Positions 8,328 to 18,236 of a stretch of 64,000 nucleotides of DNA are shown here, piece after piece (the first letter of the stretch is position 1; the number at the start of each line of letters is the position of its first letter). A program made the position numbers and the translations under genes. Origin of the DNA: Kineosporiaceae bacterium (lineage in GTDB: Bacteria > Actinomycetota > Actinomycetes > Actinomycetales > Kineosporiaceae); the NCBI GenBank assembly GCA_016794595.1, contig JAEUJN010000106.1:1-64000 (forward strand), written 5' to 3'. The notes below the pieces were generated by a model that was given only the letters and a program-made list of their open reading frames with translations, ran no database searches and was not told the origin of the DNA.

Positions 8328-8638
8328 GTGAGCAGTCGCCGGCGGTGGAGGTCCGGCACAACCCGGACGCCCACCGCTACGAGGGATTCGTGGACGGCGC
8401 ACTGGCCGGTTTCGCCGCCTACACCGAGAGCGACTCGATGATCGCCTTCGATCACACCGAGGTGGACGGCGCCTTCGAGGGTCGCGGGGTCGGGTCGGCG
8501 ATCGCCCGGTTCGCCCTGGACGACGTGCGAGCCGCGGGCGAGCGACACGTGATCCCGGTCTGCCCGTTCATCCAGCGGTGGATCGAACGCCACCCCGACT
8601 ATCAGGTGCTGGTGCACACCTCGGCCCGGCTGGACTGA
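8324..8638 (+). CDS. Small GNAT N-acetyltransferase (YjdJ-like)
   Basis: 104 residues, single-domain. The [16 protein letters not shown] strand pair, the acetyl-CoA-binding turn [20 protein letters not shown] (about residues 53-72) and [15 protein letters not shown] match the short Gcn5-like family found in many bacteria, where the substrate is unknown. The GTG start overlaps the yajQ stop (GTGA), so it is cotranslated with yajQ. Confidence 0.85.
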   Translation: MSEQSPAVEVRHNPDAHRYEGFVDGALAGFAAYTESDSMIAFDHTEVDGAFEGRGVGSAIARFALDDVRAAGERHVIPVCPFIQRWIERHPDYQVLVHTSARLD

Positions 8639-8752
8639 GGCCATCGGCGGAACCGAACGGCGCTCGGCGGCGTCAGACGATCGGACAGTGCTGCACCGTC
8701 CGGGGACCGTTCACCGTCGCCGACGACCCTCGCTGCGCTGAGAGGAGTTGGC

Positions 8753-9253
8753 ATGCAACGACTTTCGCCGCGCGGACGTGTACGTGACATCCTCGCGTCG
8801 CTGGCGGTGACAGCCCTTGCCGCCGGAGCAGCCGTCGGGATGGCTGTCGCCCTGGGCGCCCCCGGGTCCGAGACCGTCCGGACCGGCACTCCGCCGGGAC
8901 GGTTCGAGGACGACGTAGCCGCAGATCCCGCCCTCCAGGACTGTGGGCACGTCACCCTCGTGCCGGGCGAGGGGGGCCCCACCTCTCAGGGCCAGTGCCT
9001 CGTCGACGCCGTGACCCAGGGCCGCCGGTCGCGGCTGACGGTAACGTCACACACGACCGAGGGCGACCCCATCACCAGCTATCTCGAGTCCTGGACCGAC
9101 GGGCAGGTGGCCGTCCACACCGACACACGGGCCGATGCATTCGGCCCGAGGAGGATCACCTATGAGCTCTGCAGGGGCCCTCAGAACCGCGGTGTGATCA
9201 CCTTCTCCCTGTGCGCCGGCGAGCCGGCGACGGTCGACACGCTCCCCTGGTGA
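8753..9253 (+). CDS. Hypothetical membrane-anchored or secreted protein
   Basis: 166 residues. A basic N-terminus (MQRLSPRGRVRD) precedes one hydrophobic segment (about residues 13-35) that is either a signal peptide or an anchor. The rest is polar and contains four cysteines that could form two disulfides outside the cell. GAGAGGAG lies just before the ATG. No family is recognised. It converges with the winged-helix regulator gene, 16 bases away. Confidence 0.65.
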   Translation: MQRLSPRGRVRDILASLAVTALAAGAAVGMAVALGAPGSETVRTGTPPGRFEDDVAADPALQDCGHVTLVPGEGGPTSQGQCLVDAVTQGRRSRLTVTSHTTEGDPITSYLESWTDGQVAVHTDTRADAFGPRRITYELCRGPQNRGVITFSLCAGEPATVDTLPW

Positions 9254-9269
9254 TCGTCACGATCCAGGG

Positions 9270-9596
9270 TCAGAGGTCAGGGCTCAGTGAGCAGGTGGCC
9301 ACATCGCGGACGGCGCGCAGGTGCCGGCGCAGCGCCTCGGCTCCCGCCGGGGTGAGCGCCAGCCACGTGCGGACGCGGCGCTCGACCCGGCCCTTGTGCA
9401 CCGTGACGTAGCCGGCCTGCTCGAGCGCCGCCACCTGCTTGGACAGCACCGAGTCGCTCACCTCGAGCAGGTCGCGCAGCGGGCCGAACTCGGCGCGCGG
9501 GACGCCGTCCAGCGCGGCCACGATCGACAGCCGCACCCCGTTGCGGAAGGTCTCCTCCAGTCGCAGGCGGGGATGCCCGCCCTCGTTCGGTGCCAT
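9270..9596 (-). CDS. Winged-helix transcriptional regulator (MarR/ArsR-like)
   Basis: 108 residues. LRDLLEVSDSVLSKQVAALEQAGYVTVHKG (about residues 40-69) is a clear helix-turn-helix with recognition helix, and VRTWLALTPAGAEALRRHL is the wing and dimerisation helix of the small transcriptional regulators (HTH_27/34 type). The ATG at 9596 is preceded by a weak site. It faces no divergent gene closely, so the target is not evident. Confidence 0.8.
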   Translation of the reverse strand: MAPNEGGHPRLRLEETFRNGVRLSIVAALDGVPRAEFGPLRDLLEVSDSVLSKQVAALEQAGYVTVHKGRVERRVRTWLALTPAGAEALRRHLRAVRDVATCSLSPDL

Positions 9597-9648
9597 CGGT
9601 CCACCCCTATCCCTCGCCCAGCCTCGCTTCGCCTACCCTGGGCAACAT

Positions 9649-9656
9649 TGCATGCA
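9649..9656. promoter_or_regulatory. TGCATGCA palindrome upstream of the winged-helix regulator
   Basis: An 8-bp perfect palindrome 53 bases upstream of the regulator start, flanked by two CAACAT copies (9643-9648 and further right). Possible autoregulatory site; short enough to occur by chance. Confidence 0.2.
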
Positions 9657-9735
9657 CTTTCCGCAACATCAAGCAGGCTCGACCAGGGCATTCACCGGCC
9701 GACGGGCACCTCGCACCCGCCCCCACAGCCCGCAG

Positions 9736-9772
9736 GGGCAAGGACAGGGCAAGCGCACGGGCAAGGACAGGG
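9736..9772. repeat. Short direct repeat, 14-nt unit at 23-nt period
   Basis: GGGCAAGGACAGGG occurs exactly at 9736-9749 and 9759-9772, in a longer run of related ACAGGC/GGGCA words continuing to about 9790. It lies in the non-coding gap between the winged-helix regulator and the small membrane protein. Confidence 0.6.
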
Positions 9773-9801
9773 GCACAGGCACAGACAGGCGCCGGGGCGG
9801 A

Positions 9802-10179
9802 TCAGCCGAAGAAGACCGGGATCACCACGTTGCCCACGATCCCCAGGCCGATCAGGGTGTAGACGACCGCCATCAGCCCGGTCGCGGGCAGGTCGAGCGC
9901 CCGGGACAGCACCCGCAACCCGGTGGGCGACCAGATCGGCGCGTCGGGCAATGGCACCGTGCCCCGGCTGACGAAGAACGCCACCACCGCCACCCCCAGG
10001 AAGCCCACCCCGACCGCGGACAGGTACAGCGGCTGCCCGGCCCCGACCAGGACGGCGGCCGCGGCCACCACGAACCCCAGGCCGAACACCAGCAGACCGG
10101 CCAGGATGCCCCTGGCCCGGCCCCGTTCCAGCGGGACCGGAGGGATCTTGCGCGGGACGCCGGGAGGCACCGGGCTCAC
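9802..10179 (-). CDS. Hypothetical small integral membrane protein
   Basis: 125 residues with a basic N-terminus and three or four hydrophobic helices (about residues 25-46, 50-70, 95-125). The GTG start overlaps the htpX stop by 4 nt, so it is the second gene of an htpX operon and may assist or be a substrate of the protease; that is inference. No family recognised. Confidence 0.65.
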   Translation of the reverse strand: MSPVPPGVPRKIPPVPLERGRARGILAGLLVFGLGFVVAAAAVLVGAGQPLYLSAVGVGFLGVAVVAFFVSRGTVPLPDAPIWSPTGLRVLSRALDLPATGLMAVVYTLIGLGIVGNVVIPVFFG

Positions 10180-11039
10180 AGCTGCCGCCCCGCCATCCGC
10201 TCCAGGCGCGCGATCCGCTCGGGCATCGGGGGGTGGGTGCTGAACAGCTTGGCCACCCCGGCCCCACGGAACGGGTTGGCGATCATCATGTGGCTGGCGT
10301 TGACCAGCTTGCGTTCCGGCGGCAAGGGGAGCTGCTGGGTGCCGACGGCGAGCTTGCGCAGGGCCGAGGCCAGGGCCAGCGGATCGCCGGTGAGCTTGGC
10401 GCCGTCCTCGTCGGCGTCGTACTCCCGGGTCCGGCTCACGGCCATCTGGATCACCCCGGCCGCCAGCGGGCCGAGGAACATCAGGGCCAGGGCGGCGAAC
10501 GGGTTCGCGCGGTCGCCGTCGTCGCGCGAACCGCCGAAGAAGTAGGCGAAGTTGGCCAGGAAGGTGATCGTGCTGGCCAGCGCCGCCGCCACCGACGAGG
10601 TCAGGATGTCGCGGTTGTAGACGTGCATCAGTTCATGCCCCAGGACGCCGCGCAGTTCGCGCTCGTCGAGGATCTGCAGGATCCCCTCGGTGCAGCAGAC
10701 CGCGGCGTTGGCCGGATTGCGGCCGGTGGCAAACGCGTTGGGCGCCATGGTCGGTGAGATGTACAGCGCGGGCATCGGCTGGCGAGCGGCGGTGGAGAGC
10801 TCGCGCACGATCCGGTAGATCTCGGGGGCCTCGGCCTCGCTCACCGGCCGGGCACGCATGGCCCTCAGGGCGAGCTTGCTGGAGTTCCAGTACGAGAACC
10901 CGTTCATCGCCAGCGCGATCGCGAACGCGATGATCAACCCGTTGCGGCTGCCGATCAGGTAGCCGCAGAACATCACGAAGGCCGACATGCCGCCCAGCAG
11001 CAGGGCCGTCTTCAGCCCGTTGAAGTGGCGGTGACCCAT
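10176..11039 (-). CDS. htpX: HtpX membrane-bound zinc metalloprotease
   Basis: 287 residues from the ATG at 11039, which has GGGAGAA upstream; the longer frame adds 47 unconserved residues. Two N-terminal membrane helices (about residues 10-28 and 32-50) precede the zinc motif HELMH (135-139), two further membrane helices, and [13 protein letters not shown] with the third zinc ligand. The length equals that of typical HtpX. It degrades damaged or misfolded membrane proteins. It lies downstream of the second nuo set on the same strand. Confidence 0.93.
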   Translation of the reverse strand: MGHRHFNGLKTALLLGGMSAFVMFCGYLIGSRNGLIIAFAIALAMNGFSYWNSSKLALRAMRARPVSEAEAPEIYRIVRELSTAARQPMPALYISPTMAPNAFATGRNPANAAVCCTEGILQILDERELRGVLGHELMHVYNRDILTSSVAAALASTITFLANFAYFFGGSRDDGDRANPFAALALMFLGPLAAGVIQMAVSRTREYDADEDGAKLTGDPLALASALRKLAVGTQQLPLPPERKLVNASHMMIANPFRGAGVAKLFSTHPPMPERIARLERMAGRQL

Positions 11040-11202
11040 CACATTCTCCCTGTGCTCATGGTGCTCGCGCGCTGCCGGTTCTGCTGGTGCTGCTGGTCGT
11101 GGTGTTCCCGGGCGGCGCCGCTGCGCGGTGGACAACCGGTCGACGATGCCAACGATGCCCGCCGGCGGGCCGTTCCGCACAAGATCCGGGGCGAGACCAC
11201 GC

Positions 11203-12843
11203 TCAGAGCAGGCCGTTCGGCAGCAGCCCGGCGATCAGCTGCGGGGCCACCGAGAGCAGCACGCAGGCCAGCGCCCCGGCCCCGATCGCCAGTCCCTCGG
11301 CCGGGCGGACCCGCCAGGTCGGCACCCCGGCCGCGCCGTCCGAGACCGCCGGGCCGCCCACCACCGGCCGCGGCGTGGCCACCAGCAGCGCCGTCCAGCG
11401 CAGGTAGTACGCGACCCCGAGCGCGACGTTCAGCGCCGCGGCAACGGCGACCACCCACGCCCCGCCGTCCACCAGCGGCCGCAGCGCGATCAGCTTGCCC
11501 ACCAGCCCCATCACCCCGGGGGGCAACCCGGCCAGGCAGAGCAGGGCGAACCCCAGCACCGCGGCCGCCACCGGCTCGCGGCGGGCCAGCCCCCGGTAGG
11601 ACTCCAGGGTGTGCTCCTCGGCCGCGGGGACGTGCCGGGCGAGCACCACCACCACGGCGAACGCCGCCAGGCCGGCCGCCACGTAGGCCACCAGGTACCC
11701 GACCGAGGCGGCCACCGCGCCCCTCGGCTCGGCCAGCACCGGGCCGACCCGGCCGGCCGAGGCTGCGACCGAGTCGGCATCACCGAGCGAGGCCAGCGGC
11801 AGCACTACCCACCCGGCCTGGGCGACCGTCGACCACGCCAGCAGCCGGACGGCGACGTGCTGGCGCAGCGCGACCACGTTGCCGACGGTCATGGTGACCA
11901 CGGCCAGCGCGCCCACCACGGGGGCCCACACCGCGGCCACCGGCCACAGGCCCACGCCCAGCAGCACGACGATCGCCGCCAGGCCGGCCGCCTTGGACAC
12001 CACCGACAGGAAGGCCGCCACCGGCAGCGGAGCCCCGGCATAGGTGTCCGGGGTCCACAGGTGGAAGGGTGCCAGCGACACCTTGTACCCGACCCCGGCG
12101 ACGGCCAGCAGCACGCCGAGCGCGGCCACCGCCCGCACCGGCCCGGGAAGGGCGGCATCGGCCAGGGCGAGGGAGATGTCGCGCAGGTAGAGCGAGCCCG
12201 TGGCCAGCAGCAGCATGCCCGCGCCGAGGGCCAGCAGGCCGAGCGAGACGATCGCGGTGTACAGGAACGTGAGCGCGCCCTGAGCCCCGGGGGCATCCCG
12301 GCGCAGGCCCACCAGGCCGACCGCCGGCAGGCTGGCGAGCTCCAGGGCCACCATCAGGCTCACCAGGTCGCGCGCGCCGGCCAGGGCCAGAGCGCCGGTC
12401 ACCGCGGCCAGGAACAGCACGTGGTGGGCCACCCGATCCCGGGCACCCGTGCCGTCCAGGGCCAGCAGCAGGCTGACCACCGCCGCACCCACGATCAGCG
12501 CCTGCAGGGTGAGGGTGAGCTCCGAGACCACGAACGAGCACTGCGGGTCGGCCTGCCCGCTGCCGGCCGACCAGCTGCAGACCGCCTGCACCGCACCGCC
12601 GGCGACCAGGTCAGGTGAGCGCCACAGACCGACCACCGCTGCTCCCGCGCCGAGCAGGGCGAGCAGGCTCACGCCGTCCTGGGCCCGGCGCAGGGCCCGG
12701 CCGGCCCGCCACCGGGCCGGGGCGAGCGCGTCCAGCAGCAGCACCACGAGCAGCCCGAGCACCGGCAGCGCCACCGGCGCCAGCCCGGCCGAGCTCACAC
12801 TGAACCAGGCGGCCAACGGCTCGCCGTGTCCGGTCGCGATCAC
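11203..12843 (-). CDS. nuoN: NADH-quinone oxidoreductase subunit N, second complex I set
   Basis: 546 residues from GTG 12843, whose GTGA overlaps the nuoM stop. About fourteen membrane helices; [22 protein letters not shown] is the conserved helix-7/8 region with the pumping lysine, and [13 protein letters not shown] follows. NuoN is one of three antiporter-like proton-pumping subunits in the membrane arm. It is the last gene of nuoIJKLMN on this strand. Sequence differs clearly from the other NuoN at 60803-62422. Confidence 0.92.
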   Translation of the reverse strand: MIATGHGEPLAAWFSVSSAGLAPVALPVLGLLVVLLLDALAPARWRAGRALRRAQDGVSLLALLGAGAAVVGLWRSPDLVAGGAVQAVCSWSAGSGQADPQCSFVVSELTLTLQALIVGAAVVSLLLALDGTGARDRVAHHVLFLAAVTGALALAGARDLVSLMVALELASLPAVGLVGLRRDAPGAQGALTFLYTAIVSLGLLALGAGMLLLATGSLYLRDISLALADAALPGPVRAVAALGVLLAVAGVGYKVSLAPFHLWTPDTYAGAPLPVAAFLSVVSKAAGLAAIVVLLGVGLWPVAAVWAPVVGALAVVTMTVGNVVALRQHVAVRLLAWSTVAQAGWVVLPLASLGDADSVAASAGRVGPVLAEPRGAVAASVGYLVAYVAAGLAAFAVVVVLARHVPAAEEHTLESYRGLARREPVAAAVLGFALLCLAGLPPGVMGLVGKLIALRPLVDGGAWVVAVAAALNVALGVAYYLRWTALLVATPRPVVGGPAVSDGAAGVPTWRVRPAEGLAIGAGALACVLLSVAPQLIAGLLPNGLL

Positions 12844-14444
12844 GGGGCACCTGCCAGCAGGGCGCGCACCGCGGGCCCGGTCACCTCGAGCAGGATCGCC
12901 GGCAGGACGCCGAGCGCCACGGTGGCCGCCACCAGCGGCATCATCACGACCACCTCGTGCCGGGTGGCATCGCCGATGAACCGGCCCGGGCCACCGAGCG
13001 AGGCCGGTGCCGCCGGGGCGCCGCCCGGCCCGTGCCACAACCGGCGCAGTACCCGCAGCAGGTAGGCGGCGGCGACCGCGGTGCCGACCGCGGCCAGCAC
13101 GGCCACCGGACGCGAGATCGCCCCCATCGCCGAGTCCGAGCGCCAGGCCCCGGCGATGGCCAGCAGTTCACCCCAGAACCCGGCCAGCCCGGGCAGGCCC
13201 AACCCGGCCAGCGCGCCGAAGGCCAGCAGCCACCCCAGCCGGGGCAGCCGGTCGCGCAGATTGCGGTCCAGCAGGGCCAGTTCGGCGGTGTGGTGGCGGT
13301 CCTTCACCGCCCCGACCACCAGGAACAGCAGGCCGGTGATCAGACCGTGGGCCACGTTCGCGAACAGCGCTCCCTGCAACCCCTCCGGGGTCATGCTGGC
13401 GATGCCCACCAGGACGAAGCCCATGTGCGCCACCGACGACAGCGCGATCAGCCGCTTCAGGTCACGCTCGACGAAACAGGCCAGCCCGGCCCACAGCACC
13501 CCGGCCACCCCGAACGCGCCCAGCACCGGAGCGATCTCGCGGAGCCCTTGCGGCACAACGGGAACCACCACCCGCACCAGGCCGTAGGTGCCCAGCTTCA
13601 GCAGCACCCCGGCGAGCAGCACCGAACCGGCCGTGGGCGCGATCGTGTGTGCCGGGGGCAACCAGGTGTGCAGCGGGAACATCGGGGCCTTCACCGCCAG
13701 CCCGGCCACCAGCAGACACGCCGCCACGGTCTGCACCCCCAGCGCCAGGTCCTGCCCACCCCGTTGGGCGAGCAGCACCAGATCGGTTGTGCCCGAACGC
13801 ATCGCCACCAGCAACAGCCCGAGCAGCATCAGCGCCGAGCCCGTGACGGTGAACAGCACGAACCGGTTCGCCGCCTCCCGTCGTGCCTGCTCACCCCCCG
13901 GACGGGACGAGCCCGCCAGGGTCGAGGCGCGCTGCCCGGAATCACCCCAGCGGGCGATGACGAACCACATCGGCACCAGCACGGTCTCGAAGGCGACGAA
14001 GAAGACCACCAGGTCCAGGGCGAGGAAGGTGCCCAGCGCCCCGCCCTCGACCGCCAGCACGCAGGCGACCAGGCCGCCCACGCGGCCCGCATCGGGCTGT
14101 ACCCGCACCAGGTGGAGGCAGACCAGCAGCGTGAGCAGGGCCGTGAGCAGCACCAGCGGGACCGAGATGCCGTCCAGGCCCAGGTGCAGGTGGACGCCGA
14201 GCGCCGGGATCCAGTCGAGGTCCAGCTCCAGCCCCGGCCGCGACCCCGGGTACGCCGCGAAGGGCGCCGCGCTCGCGGCGGCAGCCAGTGCCAGCAGCAG
14301 GGTGAGCCCCGAGATCGTCACCCCCACCCGGGTGGCGGTCCGAGCGGGCAGGCCGCGCCCCAGCAGCACCAGCGCACCGGCCAGTGGCAGGGCCACCAGG
14401 ACGGCCAGCGCCCACGGACCCACCAGGTCGACTCCCCCGGTCAC
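12840..14444 (-). CDS. nuoM: NADH-quinone oxidoreductase subunit M, second complex I set
   Basis: 534 residues, GTG start overlapping the nuoL stop by 4 nt. Conserved antiporter-like features: FVAFETVLVPMWFVI, VKAPMFPLHTWLPPAHTIAPTAGSVLLAGVLLKLGTYG and RDLKRLIALSSVAHMGFVLVGI. These include the glutamate in the fifth helix and the lysines and histidines of the proton path. About fourteen membrane helices. Proton-pumping membrane-arm subunit. Confidence 0.93.
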   Translation of the reverse strand: MTGGVDLVGPWALAVLVALPLAGALVLLGRGLPARTATRVGVTISGLTLLLALAAAASAAPFAAYPGSRPGLELDLDWIPALGVHLHLGLDGISVPLVLLTALLTLLVCLHLVRVQPDAGRVGGLVACVLAVEGGALGTFLALDLVVFFVAFETVLVPMWFVIARWGDSGQRASTLAGSSRPGGEQARREAANRFVLFTVTGSALMLLGLLLVAMRSGTTDLVLLAQRGGQDLALGVQTVAACLLVAGLAVKAPMFPLHTWLPPAHTIAPTAGSVLLAGVLLKLGTYGLVRVVVPVVPQGLREIAPVLGAFGVAGVLWAGLACFVERDLKRLIALSSVAHMGFVLVGIASMTPEGLQGALFANVAHGLITGLLFLVVGAVKDRHHTAELALLDRNLRDRLPRLGWLLAFGALAGLGLPGLAGFWGELLAIAGAWRSDSAMGAISRPVAVLAAVGTAVAAAYLLRVLRRLWHGPGGAPAAPASLGGPGRFIGDATRHEVVVMMPLVAATVALGVLPAILLEVTGPAVRALLAGAP

Positions 14445-16441
14445 GACAGCACCACCCCGGCCAGCCCGAGGACCAGCGCGCCGGCCACCGCCCAGCCCAC
14501 GTAGGAGGTCGCCATGCCGTTCCCCAGCCGACGCAGCCCGAGGCCGGCCCAGCGGGTGGCCACCACGGTGGCCCGCGGGTAGGCATCCACCACGTCGCGG
14601 TCACCGGCGCCGATCAGCCGGGCCAGCGCCCGGTAGGGGCGGACCACGAGGGCGTGCTGGACGTCGTCCAGCCGGTACCCGGCCCGCAGGAAGCCCCGCA
14701 CCCCGGCGGGCAGGGCCAGGGCCAGGTCGGCGGTCCCCAGCCGCGGCGCCGACAGCGCCCACCCCACCCCGGCCAGGGACAGGATCGCCCCGGTGAACGC
14801 GGTCAGCGGGTCGACGTGCGTCGTGGCCAGCAGGTCGGGCGGGGCGAGCAGCACCAGCCCGAGCACCGCGGTCGGCACGGCGAGCACCCACAACGGCCAG
14901 ATCATGGACGCCGGCAGCCGGTGAGCGGTGGCCGCCTCGCCGTCCGGGGCGTGCATCGCCGCCGTCCGCGGCGGGCCGAGGGCGACCAGCGCGTAGGCGC
15001 GCGCGGCGTACATGCCGGTCACCAGGGCGGTCAGCAGGCCGCTGCCGAGCACCAACCAGGCCGGCCAGCCCGCGCCCTCGCGGGCGGCGCGCTCGGCCGC
15101 GGTGAGCACGGCCTCCTTGGACCAGAACCCACCCAGCGGCGGCACCCCGGCGAGCGCGGCCAGCCCCAGGCCGAGCAGGCCGGCCAGCGCCGGATGGGTC
15201 GCACGCAGGCCTCCCATGTCGGCGAACAGGGTGGACCCGACCAGGTGGGTCACGCAGCCGGCGACCAGGAACAGCAGGGCCTTGAACGCGGCATGGGTGA
15301 GCAGGTGCAGGATGCCCGGCCCGGCGGCCGCCAGGTCGGCAGCAGCGGCATCGGCGGCACCGGCGGCATCGGCGGCACCGGCGGAGTCGGCCACCGCCAC
15401 CCCGGCCAGCATGTAGGCGACCTGGCTGATCGTCGACCAGGCGAGCAGGCGCTTGAGGTCGTCCTGGGCGAGTGCGGCCAGCGCCGCACCGAGCATGGTG
15501 ATCGAGGCGATGACCGCGGCCACGGCCAGTGCGCCGTCCGCCGCGGCGAACAGCGGCAGCAAGCGGGCCACGAGGAACACCCCGGCCGCCACCATCGTGG
15601 CCGCGTGGATCAGCGCCGACACCGGGGTCGGGCCCTCCATGGCATCCGGCAGCCAGGTGTGCAGCGGGAACTGGGCCGACTTGCCGGCCACGCCGGCGAG
15701 CAGCAGCAGGGTGGCCGCCGTCAGGGTGCCGTCCGGCAGGGTGTCCGCGGCGGCGATCAGGCCCGAGATGGACGTGGTACCGCCGCCGGCGAGCAGCACC
15801 ACGACCGCGATCAGCACCCCGAGGTCACCGACCCGGGTGACCAGGAACGCCTTGACCGCCGCGGCCCGGGCGCTGGCCCGCTCGCTGTGGTGACCGACCA
15901 GCAGGTAGGAGCAGGCGCCCATCACCTCCCAGCCGATCAGCAGCAGCAGCAGGTCGTCGGCGTGGACGACGAGCATCATGGCGGCGGTGAACAGCGAGAC
16001 CGTGGCGGCGTAGGCCGGATAGCGGGTGGGCGCCTCGGCATAGGCGCTCGCCGGCTGGTCGGTCGCCCCCGGCTGGTCGGGGGCCCCCGCCTGGTCGGGG
16101 GCCACCGACTGATCGGGGGCCAGGTACCCGCCGGAGTAGACCTGGACGCAGAGGGCGACCACGGCAACCGCCACCGCCACCAGGGCGGAGAGCTGGTCGG
16201 CCCGCAGGTCCAGGGCCACGGTGACGCTGCCCAGGTCGGCCGACCCGAGCAGGCCGATCCGGGCCTGCTGCCCCGAGGTGAGCACGCCGTGGGCCTCGAC
16301 CAGGGCAGCCACCAGGCACCCCAGGGCACCGGTGCGGCCCCACTCGCGCGCCCACACCGGCGAGCGGCCGCTGACCGCGATCCCCAGGGCCGCGAAGGTG
16401 GCCGGCAGGACGATGGTCAGCAGGGCGGCGAGCGCGGTCAC
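14441..16441 (-). CDS. nuoL: NADH-quinone oxidoreductase subunit L, second complex I set
   Basis: 666 residues from GTG 16441, overlapping the nuoK stop by 4 nt; the longer open frame upstream is the nuoK shadow. FPLHTWLPDAMEGPTPVSALIHAATMVAAGVFLVARLLPLF and DDLKRLLAWSTISQVAYML are the standard NuoL motifs, and a C-terminal amphipathic region with a last membrane helix is present. Two exposed loops carry low-complexity inserts (APDQxG x4 near residues 107-130, and an Ala/Asp/Gly run near 350-370) not usual in NuoL. It is the distal proton pump. Confidence 0.93.
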   Translation of the reverse strand: MTALAALLTIVLPATFAALGIAVSGRSPVWAREWGRTGALGCLVAALVEAHGVLTSGQQARIGLLGSADLGSVTVALDLRADQLSALVAVAVAVVALCVQVYSGGYLAPDQSVAPDQAGAPDQPGATDQPASAYAEAPTRYPAYAATVSLFTAAMMLVVHADDLLLLLIGWEVMGACSYLLVGHHSERASARAAAVKAFLVTRVGDLGVLIAVVVLLAGGGTTSISGLIAAADTLPDGTLTAATLLLLAGVAGKSAQFPLHTWLPDAMEGPTPVSALIHAATMVAAGVFLVARLLPLFAAADGALAVAAVIASITMLGAALAALAQDDLKRLLAWSTISQVAYMLAGVAVADSAGAADAAGAADAAAADLAAAGPGILHLLTHAAFKALLFLVAGCVTHLVGSTLFADMGGLRATHPALAGLLGLGLAALAGVPPLGGFWSKEAVLTAAERAAREGAGWPAWLVLGSGLLTALVTGMYAARAYALVALGPPRTAAMHAPDGEAATAHRLPASMIWPLWVLAVPTAVLGLVLLAPPDLLATTHVDPLTAFTGAILSLAGVGWALSAPRLGTADLALALPAGVRGFLRAGYRLDDVQHALVVRPYRALARLIGAGDRDVVDAYPRATVVATRWAGLGLRRLGNGMATSYVGWAVAGALVLGLAGVVLS
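16053..16124. repeat. Four 18-bp tandem repeats inside nuoL
   Basis: Four consecutive 18-nt units (16053-16070, 16071-16088, 16089-16106, 16107-16124), each a variant of GGCTGGTCGGGGGCCCCC, encode a hexapeptide APDQxG repeated in a predicted extracytoplasmic loop. In-frame length ensures copy-number change would not break the gene. Confidence 0.8.
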
Positions 16442-16854
16442 GGCAGGCTCCCGCCGGTCACGGCGTCCGGGTGGTCGGTGTAGGACGGCGACGCCTCGCC
16501 GAGTTCGCGAACGGCGGTCAGGTCGCTGGTCGCCCGGGCCCGGAAGAGCAGGAGCACCACGGCCAGCGCGAGACCGATCTCGGCGGCCGCGATGGTGATC
16601 AGCATGATCGTGGCCACCTGCCCGGAGACCAGCGGGTCGGCCGGGCGGGCCGAGATCGTCGGGTCGAGCAGTCCGGGCGAGCCCAGGCCACCGGCCGGCA
16701 GCGCGGTACCCAGCACGAAGAGCACCCCGGCGGCGGCGAGCAGCAACTCGGCCCCGATCAGCACCAGCACGGCGTTGCGCCGGGCCAGCACGCCGTAGAC
16801 CCCGGCCCCGGCCAGCACGGCCACCAAGAGCGCCGGACCTGCGAGATGGATCAC
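16438..16854 (-). CDS. nuoK: NADH-quinone oxidoreductase subunit K, second complex I set
   Basis: 138 residues, longer than the usual ~100. Three membrane helices; RRNAVLVLIGAELLLAAAGVLFV carries the conserved glutamate of helix 2 and TIAAAEIGLALAVVLLLFR the glutamate of helix 3. A roughly 20-residue insert between helix 2 and 3 and a polar C-terminal tail of about 30 residues account for the extra length. GTG start overlaps nuoJ by 4 nt. Confidence 0.92.
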   Translation of the reverse strand: MIHLAGPALLVAVLAGAGVYGVLARRNAVLVLIGAELLLAAAGVLFVLGTALPAGGLGSPGLLDPTISARPADPLVSGQVATIMLITIAAAEIGLALAVVLLLFRARATSDLTAVRELGEASPSYTDHPDAVTGGSLP

Positions 16855-17504
16855 GAGGTGCCGTCCGGGCCGACGGCTCTACTGGGGGCGGCAGGGGTGG
16901 CAGGGGCGGGGGCGGCGGCGGGGGCGGGGGCGGCAGAGCCGGCACCAGGATCGGCCCGGTCAGCTGTGCCGCCCGGTGCGAGGTCGTCGAGGCCAGGGGT
17001 GTCGGCGTCCCGCCCGCGGGAGATGGCGATGGCGGCCACCAGGGCGGCGAGCAGGAGCACCGACAACAGCTCGAACGGCAGCACCCAGCCGGTGAAGGTG
17101 GCCGACCCCAGGGCGGACGCCGTACCGTCCCCGGCCGGGACCTCGGCGGTGGAACCGATCGCCGCCAGCAGGGTTCCCCCGATCAGCGCACTCGTGGCCA
17201 GGCCGGCCACGGCGGCCACCCGGCGCCGTCCCGGGGCGGCGTCCAGGTCGGCCCGGACCCCGATCGGGGCTCGGGTGAGCATCAGGGCGAACAGCACCAG
17301 GACGACGACGGCGCCCACGTACACCAGGACCTGGACCAGGGCGACCACCTCGGCGGCCAGCACCAGGTAGACCCCGGCCAGCGATCCGAGCGCGAGCACC
17401 AGCCACAACGCGGCGTGCACCACGTGACGACTGGTGACCGCCAGCAAGGCACCCGCGGCGGCCGTCGAGGCGAAGAGGGCGAACACCACGTCCAGGGCGG
17501 TCAC
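16851..17504 (-). CDS. nuoJ: NADH-quinone oxidoreductase subunit J, second complex I set
   Basis: 217 residues from GTG 17504 (GTGA overlap with nuoI stop). Five membrane helices; [23 protein letters not shown] is the signature helix 3 with its pi-bulge. The C-terminal 45 residues are a Pro/Ala-rich tail ([16 protein letters not shown]), probably disordered and cytoplasmic. NuoJ links the quinone module to proton channels. Confidence 0.9.
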   Translation of the reverse strand: MTALDVVFALFASTAAAGALLAVTSRHVVHAALWLVLALGSLAGVYLVLAAEVVALVQVLVYVGAVVVLVLFALMLTRAPIGVRADLDAAPGRRRVAAVAGLATSALIGGTLLAAIGSTAEVPAGDGTASALGSATFTGWVLPFELLSVLLLAALVAAIAISRGRDADTPGLDDLAPGGTADRADPGAGSAAPAPAAAPAPATPAAPSRAVGPDGTS

Positions 17505-18205
17505 GAGCTGCCCCCGGTCAGAGGGGGCTGGGTGGGCGGCTCGGTCGGGGGCTGGGTCGACGTTGGCCCGGGGGGCTGGCGCGGGTGGAGTCGCAACCCG
17601 GTCGGCTCGGTGGAGGGCTGGGACTCCGGGGCCACCGGCGGCGACTGCTCCGGGTCGGCCGGGATCCGGCGGGCGGAGGCGGCGACCTCCTTGGACTCCT
17701 CCGCTCCCTGATCGAGCTGCGGCGGCGGGGGGACGCTGGCCAGCCACCCCGACAGCCGCTCCTTCTCGTGCACCAGGTCGAGGATGTCGAACTCGGCGTA
17801 CTCGAACTCCGGCGACCAGAACAACGCGTCGAACGGGCAGACCTCGATACAGATCCCGCAGTACATGCACAGCGAGAAGTCGATCGCGAACCGGTCGAGC
17901 ACATTGCGTTGACGAGCGCGCCCGCCCCCGACCGCGGGCAGCGTCTCCTTGTGGGAGTCGATGTAGATGCACCAGTCGGGGCACTCCCGGGCGCAGAGCA
18001 TGCAGACGGTGCAGTTCTCCTGCAGCAGGGCGATCACGCCCCGGCTGCGCGGCGGCAGCTCCGGCTGGACGTCGGGGTACTCGGCGGTGTGAGCCGGGCG
18101 CAGCAGGGTGCGGGCGGTGGTGGCCAGGCCGCGCAACAGGCCACCGCCGAGACCGATTCCGCGGTCCGGGCCGCGGGTCGGCTCGTCCGAGGCCTGCGCA
18201 CTCAC
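17501..18205 (-). CDS. nuoI: NADH-quinone oxidoreductase subunit I, second complex I set
   Basis: 234 residues. Two [4Fe-4S] motifs of the ferredoxin type are intact: C65, C68, C71, C75 and C113, C116, C119, C123. These form clusters N6a and N6b that pass electrons to NuoB. The C-terminal ~70 residues are a Pro/Gln/Thr-rich tail ([18 protein letters not shown]) absent from ordinary NuoI, which could be a docking region for another electron donor; that is speculation. GTG start; the gene begins a transcript separated from nuoHCBA by 8.4 kb and is divergent from the oxidoreductase gene, 31 bases away. Confidence 0.93.
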   Translation of the reverse strand: MSAQASDEPTRGPDRGIGLGGGLLRGLATTARTLLRPAHTAEYPDVQPELPPRSRGVIALLQENCTVCMLCARECPDWCIYIDSHKETLPAVGGGRARQRNVLDRFAIDFSLCMYCGICIEVCPFDALFWSPEFEYAEFDILDLVHEKERLSGWLASVPPPPQLDQGAEESKEVAASARRIPADPEQSPPVAPESQPSTEPTGLRLHPRQPPGPTSTQPPTEPPTQPPLTGGSS

Positions 18206-18236
18206 GCGTGCATCCTGCCATCGCTACCGTGGCCGC

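Noticed and set aside
15349-15392. Short repeated words resembling a CRISPR array
   Set aside because: They are in-frame codon repeats within nuoL, with no spacers and no cas genes.
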